Notes under the pieces: generated by a model
Told to the model about the DNA's origin: nothing
Database searches by the model: none
What the model saw: only the letters and a program-made list of their open reading frames with translations
Position numbers and translations under genes: made by a program
Part shown: piece after piece, positions 25,696-34,663 of the stretch
Numbering within the stretch: the stretch's first letter is position 1
Layout: every line of letters begins with the position of its first letter
NCBI RefSeq assembly: GCF_005503145.1
Contig: NZ_SCNV01000008.1
Location: forward strand, 1 to 64,000
DNA: 64,000 bases
DNA from: Burkholderia sp. 4M9327F10
GTDB taxonomy: Bacteria > Pseudomonadota > Gammaproteobacteria > Burkholderiales > Burkholderiaceae
Direction of reading: 5' to 3'

Positions 25696-27519
25696 ATGTC
25701 TTCATCGATTCGCACGCGGATTCTCGTCACGTGTGTCGCAATCCTCGTGACCGCGCTCGCGGTGACTGGCGGCCTGATCTACTACGTAGTGAAAACCGAC
25801 AACGATCGAACCGTCGGAGAAAACCTCAAATCCATTTCCACGGGTCACGCACTAGCCATCGACGAATGGGTCGCCGGGCGCGCCGCGATCGTCCAGTCGC
25901 TCGCCGATACCTTGCCGGTCGGTGAAGGCGATCCTGTACCGGCCCTGCGCCTGCTCGCGAAGTCAGGTGGCTTCCAGGTCACGACGCTGGGTTTGCCTGA
26001 TAAAACAGCGTATACCTCGGCTACGACGCCGCTCGCTCCCGGCTACGATCCCACAGGCCGTCCCTGGTACAAGCAGGCCGTTGCGGCAGGCAAACTGGTC
26101 GTGACAAAACCCTACGCCGACGTAGCGACCGGCAAACCGGTGGTTTCCTTCGCCGTACCGGTGCTGCGCGACGGCACGCTCAAGGGCGTGATCGCCGCGA
26201 GCGTGTTCCTGGACGGCGTAAGCTCGGTTGTGACCGCGGTCCACCCCACCCCCGCCAGCTTCGCCTTCCTCGTCGACCAGAGCGCGCACCTGGTGGCGGT
26301 TCCGAAGAGTGAGCTGATCCTCAAGCCGGCCACCGACCTCTCGCCCGACCTGACCAGCGACGCGCTCGGCGCCTTGCAGGACTCCGCTGAACCGATCCCG
26401 GCCAAGGTCGACGGCGCGACCAAGCTGCTGCACGCGGAGAAGATTCCGGGCACCGACTGGAGCCTCGTGATCGCGCTCGACAAGTCCGATGTGACCGCCG
26501 GTATGCGCGCCGTAGCCACGACCACGGTGATCGCGCTGATCCTCGTGGCGCTGATTGCCGGTGTGCTGGTCGGCGCGCTGACGAACACGGCGTTCCGCCG
26601 CGTGCTGGTGGTGCGCGATGCGCTGAACGACGTCAGTTCGGGCAGCGGCGATCTCTCGAAGCGGCTGCCCGCAACCGGCGACGACGAAGCGGCGCAGATT
26701 GCGCGGGCCTTCAATACGTTCACCGAAAAGATCAATGCGATCCTGATGCAGATTCGCGAGAGCAGCAAATCGGTGAACCATGCCAGCGCGGAAATCGCAC
26801 AAGGCAATCTCGATCTGTCGAGCCGCACCGAACACGCCGCGTCGAGCCTGCAGGAAACGGCTGCCGCGCTCGAGGAGTTGACCGGCACCGCGCGCAACTC
26901 GGCGGACGCGGCCAGCCAGGTCAACCGTCTTGCCGAATCCGCTTCGACCGTGGCGGTGCGCGGCGGTCACGTGGTCACGGAAGTGGTGACGATGATGAAC
27001 GAGATTACCCAGGCTTCGCGGGAAATCGCCAACATCATTGGCGTGATCGACGGCATTGCGTTCCAGACCAATATTCTTGCCCTCAACGCGGCGGTCGAAG
27101 CCGCGCGTGCCAACGAACACGGCCGCGGTTTCGCGGTGGTGGCCGGCGAAGTGCGCGCACTGGCGCAAAGCAGCGCGCAGGCCGCCAAGGAGATCAAGCA
27201 GTTGATCAACTCGTCGGTGGAAAAGATCGAGGCCGGCTCCGATCTCGTGCAGACCGCCGGCAAGACCATGGAGGAAATCGTCGAAGGCGTGCGCAACATC
27301 ACGAGCGTGATCGGCGAGATCAGCGTCGCGACCTCCGAGCAGAGCACCGGGCTCGGTCAGGTCAATCAGGCGCTTTCGCAACTGGATAATGTGACGCAGC
27401 AGAACGCCGCGCTGGTCGAGCAATCCGCTGCGGCGGCGAATCTGCTGAAGGAAGAGGCCGCTACGCTGGCGCAAAGCGTGGGCACGTTCAGGTTGTCGGA
27501 GCAACGCGTGGCCGCATAG
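25696..27519 (+). CDS. Methyl-accepting chemotaxis protein with Cache sensor
   Basis: A 607-residue chemoreceptor. Membrane segment 1 covers residues 8-29 and segment 2 about 272-295. Between them is a double-Cache periplasmic domain ([14 protein letters not shown], the usual WYxxA Cache motif, near 120). Such domains often bind amino or organic acids, but the ligand cannot be read from sequence. A HAMP domain follows, then the long signalling coiled coil whose tip holds the invariant segment ([26 protein letters not shown]) that contacts CheA and CheW. No CheR-binding pentapeptide is seen at the C-terminus, which ends LSEQRVAA. It is transcribed alone and ends at a strong terminator. Confidence 0.95.
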   Translation: MSSSIRTRILVTCVAILVTALAVTGGLIYYVVKTDNDRTVGENLKSISTGHALAIDEWVAGRAAIVQSLADTLPVGEGDPVPALRLLAKSGGFQVTTLGLPDKTAYTSATTPLAPGYDPTGRPWYKQAVAAGKLVVTKPYADVATGKPVVSFAVPVLRDGTLKGVIAASVFLDGVSSVVTAVHPTPASFAFLVDQSAHLVAVPKSELILKPATDLSPDLTSDALGALQDSAEPIPAKVDGATKLLHAEKIPGTDWSLVIALDKSDVTAGMRAVATTTVIALILVALIAGVLVGALTNTAFRRVLVVRDALNDVSSGSGDLSKRLPATGDDEAAQIARAFNTFTEKINAILMQIRESSKSVNHASAEIAQGNLDLSSRTEHAASSLQETAAALEELTGTARNSADAASQVNRLAESASTVAVRGGHVVTEVVTMMNEITQASREIANIIGVIDGIAFQTNILALNAAVEAARANEHGRGFAVVAGEVRALAQSSAQAAKEIKQLINSSVEKIEAGSDLVQTAGKTMEEIVEGVRNITSVIGEISVATSEQSTGLGQVNQALSQLDNVTQQNAALVEQSAAAANLLKEEAATLAQSVGTFRLSEQRVAA

Positions 27520-27546
27520 CAGCAGCCCGCTGCCGATTTCATCAAG

Positions 27547-27576
27547 CAAAAGCCCGCACAAGCGGGCTTTTGTCTT
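27547..27576 (+). terminator. Intrinsic terminator after chemotaxis receptor
   Basis: CAAAAGCCCGC pairs with GCGGGCTTTTG around a four-base loop (27547-27572), followed by TCTTT. It is placed 28 bases after the stop codon and may also serve the convergent lipA transcript. Confidence 0.85.
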
Positions 27577-27605
27577 TCAGCGGAATACTGCGTTTCGAGT
27601 GGCTC

Positions 27606-27661
27606 AAGTGGCCACTTAAGGTGGCAACTTCAGGCAGCCACTTCAGGCAGCCCCTTAAAGC
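27606..27661. repeat. Short degenerate 13-bp repeats and palindrome after lipA
   Basis: ACTTCAGGCAGCC is tandemly duplicated (27627-27639 and 27640-27652), with weaker 13-base units on both sides. AAGTGGCCACTT (27606-27617) is a perfect 12-base palindrome. The whole lies just past the 3' end of lipA. Confidence 0.65.
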
Positions 27662-27665
27662 AGGC

Positions 27666-28664
27666 TCAAACCACACCGGCGCCGTGCGCCTGCAGATCGG
27701 CGTGATAGCTCGAGCGCACCATCGCACCCACAGCCGCGTGCGTGAAGCCCATCTTGTAGGCTTCTTCCTCGTACATCTTGAAGGTATCCGGATGCACGTA
27801 CGAGCGAACCGGCAGGTGGTGCTCCGACGGTTGCAGGTACTGGCCGATCGTCAGCATGTCCACATCGTGCTCGCGCAGGTCGCGCATCACCTGCAGGATT
27901 TCTTCTTCCGTCTCGCCAAGACCGACCATCAGGCCCGACTTGGTAGCGACGTCCGGATGCAGCGCCTTGAAGTCCTTCAGCAGCTTCAGCGAATGCGCGT
28001 AGTCCGAACCCGGGCGCGCTTCCTTGTACAGACGCGGCACCGTTTCGAGGTTGTGGTTCATCACATCGGGCGGAGCGGCGTTCAGAATGCCGAGCGCGCG
28101 GTCCAGACGGCCGCGGAAATCCGGCGTCAGGATCTCGATGCGCGTTTCCGGCGACAGCTCGCGCGTCTGGCGAATGCACTCCACGAAGTGCGCGGCGCCG
28201 CCGTCGCGCAGATCGTCACGGTCCACGCTGGTGATCACCACGTACTTGAGCTTCAGCGCTGCGATCGTGCGGGCCAGATTGCCCGGCTCATCGACATCCA
28301 GCGGATCAGGACGGCCGTGGCCGACGTCGCAGAACGGGCAGCGGCGCGTGCACTTGTCGCCCATGATCATGAAAGTCGCGGTGCCCTTGCCGAAGCACTC
28401 GCCGATGTTCGGGCAGCTCGCTTCTTCACAGACGGTATGCAGGTTGTGCTCGCGCAGGATCTGCTTGATCTCGTAGAAACGCGAATTGCCAGTGGCCGCC
28501 TTCACGCGAATCCAGTCTGGCTTCTTCAGCTTTTCGATCGGGATGATCTTGATCGGAATGCGCGCGGTCTTGGCTTGCGCCTTCTGCTTGGCCGTAGCGT
28601 CATAGGCAGCGGGTGAGGCTTCAGGGGCGGCAGCGCCGGCGAGGTTCGCGGTAGCGTCAGTCAT
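27666..28664 (-). CDS. lipA: Lipoyl synthase
   Basis: A radical-SAM enzyme of 332 residues that inserts two sulfur atoms into protein-bound octanoyl groups to form lipoate. Both iron-sulfur clusters are marked: the auxiliary cluster [12 protein letters not shown] and the radical SAM motif CTRRCPFC. The C-terminal MVRSSYHAD includes the conserved Ser that ligates the auxiliary cluster. The N-terminal 30 residues are Ala-rich and variable in this family. It starts 13 bases after lipB on the same strand, and the two act in sequence: LipB transfers octanoate, LipA sulfurates it. Confidence 0.97.
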   Translation of the reverse strand: MTDATANLAGAAAPEASPAAYDATAKQKAQAKTARIPIKIIPIEKLKKPDWIRVKAATGNSRFYEIKQILREHNLHTVCEEASCPNIGECFGKGTATFMIMGDKCTRRCPFCDVGHGRPDPLDVDEPGNLARTIAALKLKYVVITSVDRDDLRDGGAAHFVECIRQTRELSPETRIEILTPDFRGRLDRALGILNAAPPDVMNHNLETVPRLYKEARPGSDYAHSLKLLKDFKALHPDVATKSGLMVGLGETEEEILQVMRDLREHDVDMLTIGQYLQPSEHHLPVRSYVHPDTFKMYEEEAYKMGFTHAAVGAMVRSSYHADLQAHGAGVV

Positions 28665-28677
28665 TCGTTCGATCCAG

Positions 28678-29397
28678 TCAGGCGGTCACGACACCGGCCT
28701 GCGGTTGGGCGACGGCCGCGGGCGTGCCGTCGATGTTTGCAGTGAGGCATGCAGCAAAGGTCCGGGCGACTTCGTCCCAGCCGGCGGCGACGCCGAGCGT
28801 CGCCATATCGACGGTTTCGAGTCCCGCGTACCCGCATGGGTTGATGGCCAGAAACGGCCGCAGATCCATCTTCACGTTCAGGCTGACACCGTGATAGCTG
28901 CAGCTGTTGCGGATTTTCAGGCCCAGTGCGCCGATCTTGGCGCCGGCATGCGGCCCCACATCCGGACCGGGCGCCACGTAGATGCCAGGGGCGCCCGCCT
29001 TGCGTTCTCCGGCGAGATTATACGCCGCGAGCGTGTCGATCACGGCCTGCTCGATCCGCGTGACCAGCTCGCGCACCATCAGCTTGCGGCGGCGCAGGTC
29101 GAGCAGCAGGTAGGCGACCACCTGTCCGGGCCCGTGGTAGGTGATCTGCCCGCCACGGTCCACCTTGACGAGCGGAATGCCGCTGTCGGCGGATAGCAGA
29201 TGCGCCGGGTTGCCGGCCTGGCCAAGGGTGAAGACAGGGGGATGTTCGACCAGCCAGATTTCGTCGGCCGTATCGGCGCCGCGGGCGTCCGTGAAGACGC
29301 GCATGCCCTCGAAGCTGGTTTCGTAGGATTCGAGACCGCGCCAGCGCAACGTTAGCTGGGGGGAAGGTGAAGGCGGGGAAGCCGGCGTAGCACACAT
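28678..29397 (-). CDS. lipB: Octanoyl-[ACP]:protein N-octanoyltransferase
   Basis: Transfers octanoate from acyl carrier protein to lipoyl domains of the glycine cleavage and 2-oxo-acid dehydrogenase complexes. Conserved blocks are [21 protein letters not shown], the Lys in KIGALGLKI and the active-site Cys in [12 protein letters not shown]. At about 239 residues the length is normal. I chose the ATG at 29397 over a GTG three codons upstream. It is followed directly by lipA; ybeD and dacC lie further upstream on the same strand, as in E. coli, but two other genes intervene here. Confidence 0.95.
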   Translation of the reverse strand: MCATPASPPSPSPQLTLRWRGLESYETSFEGMRVFTDARGADTADEIWLVEHPPVFTLGQAGNPAHLLSADSGIPLVKVDRGGQITYHGPGQVVAYLLLDLRRRKLMVRELVTRIEQAVIDTLAAYNLAGERKAGAPGIYVAPGPDVGPHAGAKIGALGLKIRNSCSYHGVSLNVKMDLRPFLAINPCGYAGLETVDMATLGVAAGWDEVARTFAACLTANIDGTPAAVAQPQAGVVTA

Positions 29398-29534
29398 AAT
29401 GCCCACAGTTTACCGAAATACCGGGATGCCCGCCCGCCCCCTTGCAACGCCGGGCATCCCGTTCCTAGCGACGGCGGCTCCGTTGCCGCTCAGTTTCAGC
29501 TCAGTTGACGCCCAACTACCGCTCAAGCAGCGCC

Positions 29535-29861
29535 TCAGACGGTGCGCCAGCCGTCCCGCAGGCGCAGGCCAAGCCTGTCGCCAAGCCGTACCAGCCAGTC
29601 GAGCGCGCGAACATGTGCACGTGCCGGGACGGCGAACGCCACCCGCGCCTCGGGGCCGCCTTCGACGCTCAGCCAGAGCCGCTCGCCACGCCGCAGGCGC
29701 AGCGTGTGGCCCGGCTCCAGCCAATAGTCCTCGGTGTCGTCGCTACGCGTGACCCACACGGCGCCGCAGCTCACCGTCAGCCGCGTGCTGCGCGCAATGT
29801 TCATCGGAACCGTCTCACCGGCCCTGATCTCGAAGGTAATGCTAGAGGAAATTTCTCGCAT
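29535..29861 (-). CDS. DUF2917 protein
   Basis: A 108-residue protein of the DUF2917 family, common in Burkholderiales and of unknown function. The core AGETVPMNIARSTRLTVSCGAVWVTRSDDTEDYWL followed by RRGERLWLS suggests a small cupin-like beta fold. No signal peptide or membrane segment is present. The gene is divergent from the GcvA-like LysR gene with only 98 bases between starts, the classic layout of a LysR regulator and its target, so control by that regulator is likely. Confidence 0.85.
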   Translation of the reverse strand: MREISSSITFEIRAGETVPMNIARSTRLTVSCGAVWVTRSDDTEDYWLEPGHTLRLRRGERLWLSVEGGPEARVAFAVPARAHVRALDWLVRLGDRLGLRLRDGWRTV

Positions 29862-29928
29862 GATGACCTCGCCAAAAATCGTTTCATGGCTACAATCGTA
29901 GGCGTAGCAAGGGTTTACGCAAAACGAT

Positions 29929-29957
29929 CAATTTTCACCGTTATGTGAGAAAAATTG
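29929..29957. promoter_or_regulatory. Candidate LysR operator (inverted repeat)
   Basis: CAATTTTCAC (29929-29938) and GTGAGAAAAATTG (29945-29957) form an imperfect inverted repeat centred about 18 bases before the GcvA-like start codon, in the spacer shared with the divergent DUF2917 gene. Position suggests autorepression and control of DUF2917. Confidence 0.5.
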
Positions 29958-29959
29958 CG

Positions 29960-30916
29960 ATGGACCTTCGACAACTCCCGGCGCTCAACGCCATCAAGGC
30001 CTTCGAAGCCGCCGCCCGTCACGAAAGCTTCTCGCGGGCCGCGGACGAACTGTTTGTCACGCACGGCGCCGTCAGCCATCAGATCCGGGCGCTCGAGGCG
30101 GAATTGGGGGCAAAGCTCTTTGCCCGCGACGGCAAGCGGGTGCGCCTGACTGAGATCGGCCGCCGTTACGCCGCCCAGGTGCGCAGCGCCTTGACGGCGC
30201 TCGCGGAGGCCACCCGTGAGATCCGCGCCGGCGACCGCGAGCGGCGCCTCGTGGTGTCGATGCTGTCGTCGTTCGCGGCGCGCTGGGTGACGCCGCGTCT
30301 CGGCAGTTTTATCGAAGCCCATCCGCAATGGGATCTCGAGCTGCTGTCCACCAATTCGCTGACCGATTTCGCCCGCGACGACGTCGATGCGGCGATTCGC
30401 TTCGGCTACGGCAAATATCCGGGCCTGCACGCCGAGCTGCTGCTCGAAGAGATCTTCTTCCCGGCCTGCTCGCCCAATTTCAACGGCGGCAAGCTGCCGA
30501 AAGTCCCGGCCGACCTCGCCAAAGCGCCGCTCCTGCGCTCCGACGACGAACTGTGGCGCCCCTGGTTCGACGCCGCCGGCCTCGCCGACTGGCCCGAGCC
30601 CAAGCGCGGCGTGCTGTATCAGGATTCGTCGAACCTGCTGCAGGCGGCCATCGACGGCCAAGGGATTGCGCTGACGCGCCGCTCGCTCGCCATGCACGAG
30701 ATCGCCGCCGGGCGCCTCGTGCGGCTATTCGACGTGGATGGCCCTAGCCCGTGGCAGTACTACTTCATCTGCCCGCCGCAAAGCATGCAGGCGGAAAGAG
30801 TGCGGGCGTTTCGGGATTGGGTGTTCGAGGAGGTGGGACAGTTCAAGCAGCTCTTTGACCAGGCTTGTGCGGCCGGGCCGCAGACCGCGGCGGACGCCTT
30901 GCAGGTCGCGCCGTAA
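29960..30916 (+). CDS. GcvA-like LysR transcriptional regulator
   Basis: A LysR regulator of 318 residues. The N-terminus, LPALNAIKAFEAAARHESFSRAADELFVTHGAVSHQIRALE, is the GcvA-type winged helix. The effector domain carries the subgroup features (RWVTPRLGSF, DVDAAIRFGYG). GcvA in E. coli controls glycine cleavage, whose H protein needs lipoate, an interesting link to the flanking lipoate genes. Burkholderia genomes hold many GcvA paralogues, however, so I give no symbol. The start is the ATG with an upstream purine run; a GTG five codons earlier lies inside the operator-like repeat. Confidence 0.88.
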   Translation: MDLRQLPALNAIKAFEAAARHESFSRAADELFVTHGAVSHQIRALEAELGAKLFARDGKRVRLTEIGRRYAAQVRSALTALAEATREIRAGDRERRLVVSMLSSFAARWVTPRLGSFIEAHPQWDLELLSTNSLTDFARDDVDAAIRFGYGKYPGLHAELLLEEIFFPACSPNFNGGKLPKVPADLAKAPLLRSDDELWRPWFDAAGLADWPEPKRGVLYQDSSNLLQAAIDGQGIALTRRSLAMHEIAAGRLVRLFDVDGPSPWQYYFICPPQSMQAERVRAFRDWVFEEVGQFKQLFDQACAAGPQTAADALQVAP

Positions 30917-30978
30917 ACCGGTGACAGAGGAAAACTCAAACTCAAGGCAAACCGGGGCGCAAGACGCCCCGCCGCCGT

Positions 30979-31248
30979 TCACAGCACGACTTTCACCATC
31001 GGATGCCCGGTGAGGGCGCGATAGATGTCGTCAAGGTGCGCGCGGCTCGTCGCCCGCACCGTCACCGTCAGGCCGGTGTAATTGCCGCCGCTCGACGGCC
31101 GGGTCTCGACGCGTGAGGCGTCGACATTCGCGTCGAACTGCTTGACCACCGTCACGATGGTTTCGGCAAACTCGGGATGCGACTTGCCCATCACCTTGAT
31201 CGGAAAATCGCAGGGAAACTCGAACAACGAGTCATTGTCGGGTTGCAT
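30979..31248 (-). CDS. ybeD: YbeD-like (DUF493) protein
   Basis: An 89-residue protein of the YbeD/DUF493 family, with an ACT-like ferredoxin fold. The signature FPCDFPIKVMGKSHPEF is near the N-terminus and YTGLTVTVRATSRAHLDDIYRALTGHPMVKVVL forms the second half. Its biochemical role is unknown. In E. coli ybeD sits between dacA and lipB; the same neighbours (dacC, lipB, lipA) are here on the same strand, although two other genes lie between ybeD and lipB. The 81 bases to dacC suggest co-transcription. Confidence 0.92.
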   Translation of the reverse strand: MQPDNDSLFEFPCDFPIKVMGKSHPEFAETIVTVVKQFDANVDASRVETRPSSGGNYTGLTVTVRATSRAHLDDIYRALTGHPMVKVVL

Positions 31249-31329
31249 CTTTCACTCCTTCGCAACGGCTCCCGCAACATCGCTGCCGGAGCCGTCAGCA
31301 GACGCCAGCGCACTTGCGCGCGCCCGCGC

Positions 31330-32565
31330 TTACTTCTTCTTGTTGAACATCAGCATCAGCGAATCCCACACGCGGCCCACCACGCCGGCCTGCGGCACGG
31401 CCTGCAGCGCGACGATCGGGAATTGCGAGATCACCTTGCCATCCGACACCAGTTTCACCGTACCGACCTGCTGGCCGTCGGCGATCGGCGCGATCAGCGG
31501 GTCGATGTGCTCGATCTGCGGCTTGGCCTTGTCGGCCACACCCTTCGGCACCGTGATGTACTGATCGGCCTTCACGCCGATCTTGACCGTGTCTTCCGCA
31601 CCCTTGTAGACGCGCGGCGTCTCGATCACCTGGCCGGCCTTGTACAGGCGCACCGTGTCGTACGCGCTGTAGCCGTAGTTCAGCATCTTCAGACTGTCTT
31701 CGACACGGTCGTGCTCTTTCACTTCACCCATCATCACCGAGACGAGACGGCGCGACACGTCCGACGAGCCCGGCAGCGGGCGCTTGGCGCTCGCGATCAG
31801 GCAGTAGCCGGCCGCCTGCGTATGGCCGGTCTTCAGGCCGTCGACGGTCGGATCGATCCACAGCAGGCGGTTGCGGTTCGGCTGCTTGATCTTGTTGTAG
31901 GTGAAGTCCTTGACCGAGAAGATGTTGTAGTAGTCAGGGTAGTCGCGAATCAGGCGCGCCGACAGGATCGCGAGGTCGCCCGCGCTCGTGTAGTGCTGCG
32001 GGTCGGGCATGCCGTTCACGTCGGCAGAATGCGTATGGGTCATGCCGAGGCGCTGCGCCTCGCTGTTCATCATGTTGACGAACTGCGACTCGCTGCCGCC
32101 GACCAGTTCGGCCAGCGCGATTGCCGCGTCGTTGCCCGACTGGATGATCATGCCGTAGACGAGATCATGCACCGACACCGGCTTGTTGGCCTCGATGAAC
32201 ATGCGCGATTCGTCCGTCTTGACGCGGCGCACCGCTTCGCTCGGGTTGACGATCTGCTCCATCGTGATCTTCTTCGTCTGCAGCGCTTCGAAGACCAGAT
32301 AGGCGGTCATCAGCTTGGTGAGCGACGCCGGTTCGACGCGCTCATCGGCGTTGCCGGAGGCGAGCACCTGATTGCTGGTCGCGTCGACCAGCACCCACGA
32401 GCGCGCGTTCACCGCCGGCGGCGGCACCTGCGCGAACGCGGCCGTGCTCGCCAGCAGCGAGGCCGGCAGCAGCACGCCGAGCGTCACCGCGCGGTTGATG
32501 GCGCGGTTGACGGTATGGGGAACGAAGGACGGGAGTGACGAAAAGCCGGTGGTGGAAAAACGCAT
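31330..32565 (-). CDS. dacC: D-alanyl-D-alanine carboxypeptidase (PBP5/6 family)
   Basis: A low-molecular-mass penicillin-binding protein that trims pentapeptide side chains of peptidoglycan in the periplasm. It has 411 residues with a Sec signal peptide ending in STAAFA. Catalytic motifs are SLTK (nucleophile Ser), SGND and KTGHT. The C-terminal PBP5 beta domain is followed by an amphipathic tail (VGRVWDSLMLMFNKKK) that anchors it to the inner membrane. The start at 32565 gives a normal signal peptide; upstream in-frame ATGs would add an implausible extension. It probably heads a transcript with ybeD. Confidence 0.93.
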   Translation of the reverse strand: MRFSTTGFSSLPSFVPHTVNRAINRAVTLGVLLPASLLASTAAFAQVPPPAVNARSWVLVDATSNQVLASGNADERVEPASLTKLMTAYLVFEALQTKKITMEQIVNPSEAVRRVKTDESRMFIEANKPVSVHDLVYGMIIQSGNDAAIALAELVGGSESQFVNMMNSEAQRLGMTHTHSADVNGMPDPQHYTSAGDLAILSARLIRDYPDYYNIFSVKDFTYNKIKQPNRNRLLWIDPTVDGLKTGHTQAAGYCLIASAKRPLPGSSDVSRRLVSVMMGEVKEHDRVEDSLKMLNYGYSAYDTVRLYKAGQVIETPRVYKGAEDTVKIGVKADQYITVPKGVADKAKPQIEHIDPLIAPIADGQQVGTVKLVSDGKVISQFPIVALQAVPQAGVVGRVWDSLMLMFNKKK

Positions 32566-32889
32566 AGGATCGATTCGGGCAGAAATATGCATGGCGCCCA
32601 AAGGCGCGCAGTTTGGAAGAGCCGGTCGGCGAGCGCTGGCCGCGTAAAAGCAGCGCGGCGCCCGTTGGACTTCCGGCCACACGATCGGTTCGCGCAACGC
32701 GTCCATCATCCGACGCTGCCTTCATGCAGCGGCGCGCAACCGTGCGCCATTCAGCCGGATGGGCCACGCTGCGCCCAAAAAAGAGCGCTCATTATACGCG
32801 CGCCGCCGAGGTAACTTTGCGGGTAGCGTGTCGATAAATTTTCATTTGACGCATACCTGTACCCCGGAAAACGCGCGCGGCCCCTTTGC
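32566..32889. promoter_or_regulatory. dacC upstream region with TATAAT element
   Basis: This 324-base gap has no convincing gene. On the minus strand a perfect TATAAT lies at 32791-32796, with only a weak AAAGTT-like -35 about 16 bases upstream. If used, it would give dacC a leader of about 220 bases. Confidence 0.4.
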
Positions 32890-33534
32890 TCAACGCCAGG
32901 CGTCGACGATGATGCGCTTGAGAACGTGCAGTTTGCGGTGCAGAAAATGCTCGGCGCCGGGGATCACGACCACCGGCAATTCCTGCGGCCGAGCCCAGTC
33001 GTAGACCGATTGAATGGGGACCGTATCGTCGGTTTCACCGTGAATGACAAGCGTGTTTTCCGCCACGGGCGCCACTTCCCAGCGGCTCGCCGCGGTGCCG
33101 ACAAACACCATCCGCTCGATCGCCTGCCCTTCTTCGACCAGCCGCGCGGCCACGTGCGAGAGCACGAACGTGCCGAACGAAAAGCCCGCGAGTACAAGGG
33201 GCAGATCGGCCTGGCCCGGCTGCGCCCGCATGTAATCGAGCACGGCGCGCAGGTCGTCGCGCTCGCCGATACCGGCGTCGTGCTCCCCCTCGGTCTTGCC
33301 CACGCCGCGGAAATTCGACCGATAGGTCACGTAATTCAACTGCGTGAGCGTGCGGACCAAAGTCACCGCGACCTTGTTGTCCATCGTGCCGCCGAACAGC
33401 GGATGCGGGTGCGCCACCAGCGCAATGCCGCGCGGGGCCGCGCCGTTTTCGCGCATGTCGTCGGGCAGATCGAGCGCAACTTCGATCTTGCCGACCGGCC
33501 CGTCGATCAGGAACTGTTTTGTATGACTGTTCAT
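32890..33534 (-). CDS. Alpha/beta hydrolase (dienelactone hydrolase-like)
   Basis: A cytoplasmic alpha/beta hydrolase of 214 residues. ALVAHPHPLFGGTMDNKV marks the family often annotated COG2945. The nucleophile elbow is GFSFGT, with the acid in HGETDDTVP and the His in PGAEHFLHRKL. The N-terminus has no signal. Substrate unknown; members are distant from true dienelactone hydrolases. The start (ATG at 33534) lies eight bases after the stop of the ferredoxin-like gene, so the two are probably one operon. Confidence 0.88.
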   Translation of the reverse strand: MNSHTKQFLIDGPVGKIEVALDLPDDMRENGAAPRGIALVAHPHPLFGGTMDNKVAVTLVRTLTQLNYVTYRSNFRGVGKTEGEHDAGIGERDDLRAVLDYMRAQPGQADLPLVLAGFSFGTFVLSHVAARLVEEGQAIERMVFVGTAASRWEVAPVAENTLVIHGETDDTVPIQSVYDWARPQELPVVVIPGAEHFLHRKLHVLKRIIVDAWR

Positions 33535-33542
33535 GGCGCCGC

Positions 33543-33866
33543 TTACTGATCGATTTTCAGACGCTCGACCACCTTGCCGTTCGCAAGATGCGATTCGACG
33601 ATCTCGTCGATGTCGCTCTCGTCGACATAGGTGTACCACGTGCCTTCCGGGTAAATGACGATGGTTGGGCCTTCCTCGCAGCGGTCGAGGCAACCCGCCT
33701 TATTGATACGCACCTGGCCCGGACCGGCGAGGCCCAGTTGCTTCACGCGCTTTTTCGCGTGCTCCTGCATGGCCTGTGCATTGCAGTTGGCGCAGCTCGG
33801 GCGCTCTGCCCCCGGATCGCGCTGATTGAGACAGAAAAAAACGTGGTACTTGTAGAAAGAGTCCAT
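33543..33866 (-). CDS. Thioredoxin-like [2Fe-2S] ferredoxin
   Basis: A 107-residue protein of the thioredoxin-like ferredoxin group (COG3411). Cysteines are placed in FFCLNQR, CANCNAQA and CLDRCEEGP; the last pair plus the first Cys fit the four-Cys [2Fe-2S] pattern. YPEGTWYTYVDESDIDEIVESHL near the end is typical. It probably carries electrons in the cytoplasm for an unknown partner. The chosen ATG (MDSFYKYHVFFC) matches the family N-terminus. The downstream alpha/beta hydrolase follows after eight bases. Confidence 0.9.
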   Translation of the reverse strand: MDSFYKYHVFFCLNQRDPGAERPSCANCNAQAMQEHAKKRVKQLGLAGPGQVRINKAGCLDRCEEGPTIVIYPEGTWYTYVDESDIDEIVESHLANGKVVERLKIDQ

Positions 33867-33973
33867 GGTGTCCGGGGCGAGACTGAAAGGGGGAGCGGGA
33901 TGGGCGCCGGCGGTTTCAAGCACCGCGGCGCGCCTGTAGTGCGACGATTATAGCGATGGGGCCCCGCACCCGC

Positions 33974-34645
33974 TCATTGCCCCGCGACCAGCGCCTGCAC
34001 GCCGAGCCATGCGGAAATCTGCGCGACCAGATCGTCGCTTGCCGCGGCAAGCGCTTGCGCGCCACCGGCCGCATCCGACGACCTGGCCGGCGCGCGGGAA
34101 ATGAAGGTGCGTTGCGCGATCACCTTGCCGCCCTGCGTCAGCGTCGCGCGCGCCGTGACCGAGCCGTGGCTTTCCGTCTGGCTGTCGAAAATCTGCTCGA
34201 ACTCGTTCAGATCCACCTTCAGCACCGGTGCTCTCACACCGTCCGCGCCGGTCAGCACCGTGCCGCGCTGCGACAGCGCGTTGCGCAGGCGCTGGGTCAG
34301 GAGCGCGGCCGGCGCCATGGTCCAGTGGCTGTTCGCATAGGAAGCGGTCTGCTGCGCGTCCGCGTAGCTGAGGCGGTAGATCAGCTTGTCGGAATCGAGC
34401 GTTTCGGGGGCGGTCACATCCAGCACCTTGACGGCGGGCATCGGGCCCGCGGTCGCGGTCTGCGGCGCTGGGCCCAGGTCGTAGCGGATATCGGAAAGCG
34501 CCGAGGGCGTGCCTGCGCAGCCAGTCAGCATGCCGAACGTCAGCACGACCGCGAGAGCCGCGCCGGCGCTACACAAGCCGCGAAGCGGGCTTTGCACCTG
34601 CCTTTGGAGCGGTCGATAAAGCGGGCGATCAAACAAGCGGGTCAT
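33974..34645 (-). CDS. ABC-type transport auxiliary lipoprotein (PqiC/LptE-like DUF330)
   Basis: A lipoprotein of about 223 residues with a signal peptide and lipobox LTGC near residue 43. The mature part matches the DUF330/PqiC-type auxiliary domain: RYDLGPAP at the start, KVLDVTAPETLDSDKLIYRLSYADAQQ, and SHWTMAPAALLTQRLRNAL. Such lipoproteins work with MCE/Mla-like lipid transporters, bridging to the outer membrane. It is the last gene of the four-gene operon (permease, ATPase, MCE, lipoprotein), 18 bases after the MCE gene. Confidence 0.88.
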   Translation of the reverse strand: MTRLFDRPLYRPLQRQVQSPLRGLCSAGAALAVVLTFGMLTGCAGTPSALSDIRYDLGPAPQTATAGPMPAVKVLDVTAPETLDSDKLIYRLSYADAQQTASYANSHWTMAPAALLTQRLRNALSQRGTVLTGADGVRAPVLKVDLNEFEQIFDSQTESHGSVTARATLTQGGKVIAQRTFISRAPARSSDAAGGAQALAAASDDLVAQISAWLGVQALVAGQ

Positions 34646-34663
34646 GACAATCATCCTTTCAAA

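Noticed and set aside
31177..32538. Long plus-strand frame antisense to dacC
   Set aside because: dacC carries all three penicillin-binding motifs; the opposite frame is a compositional shadow.
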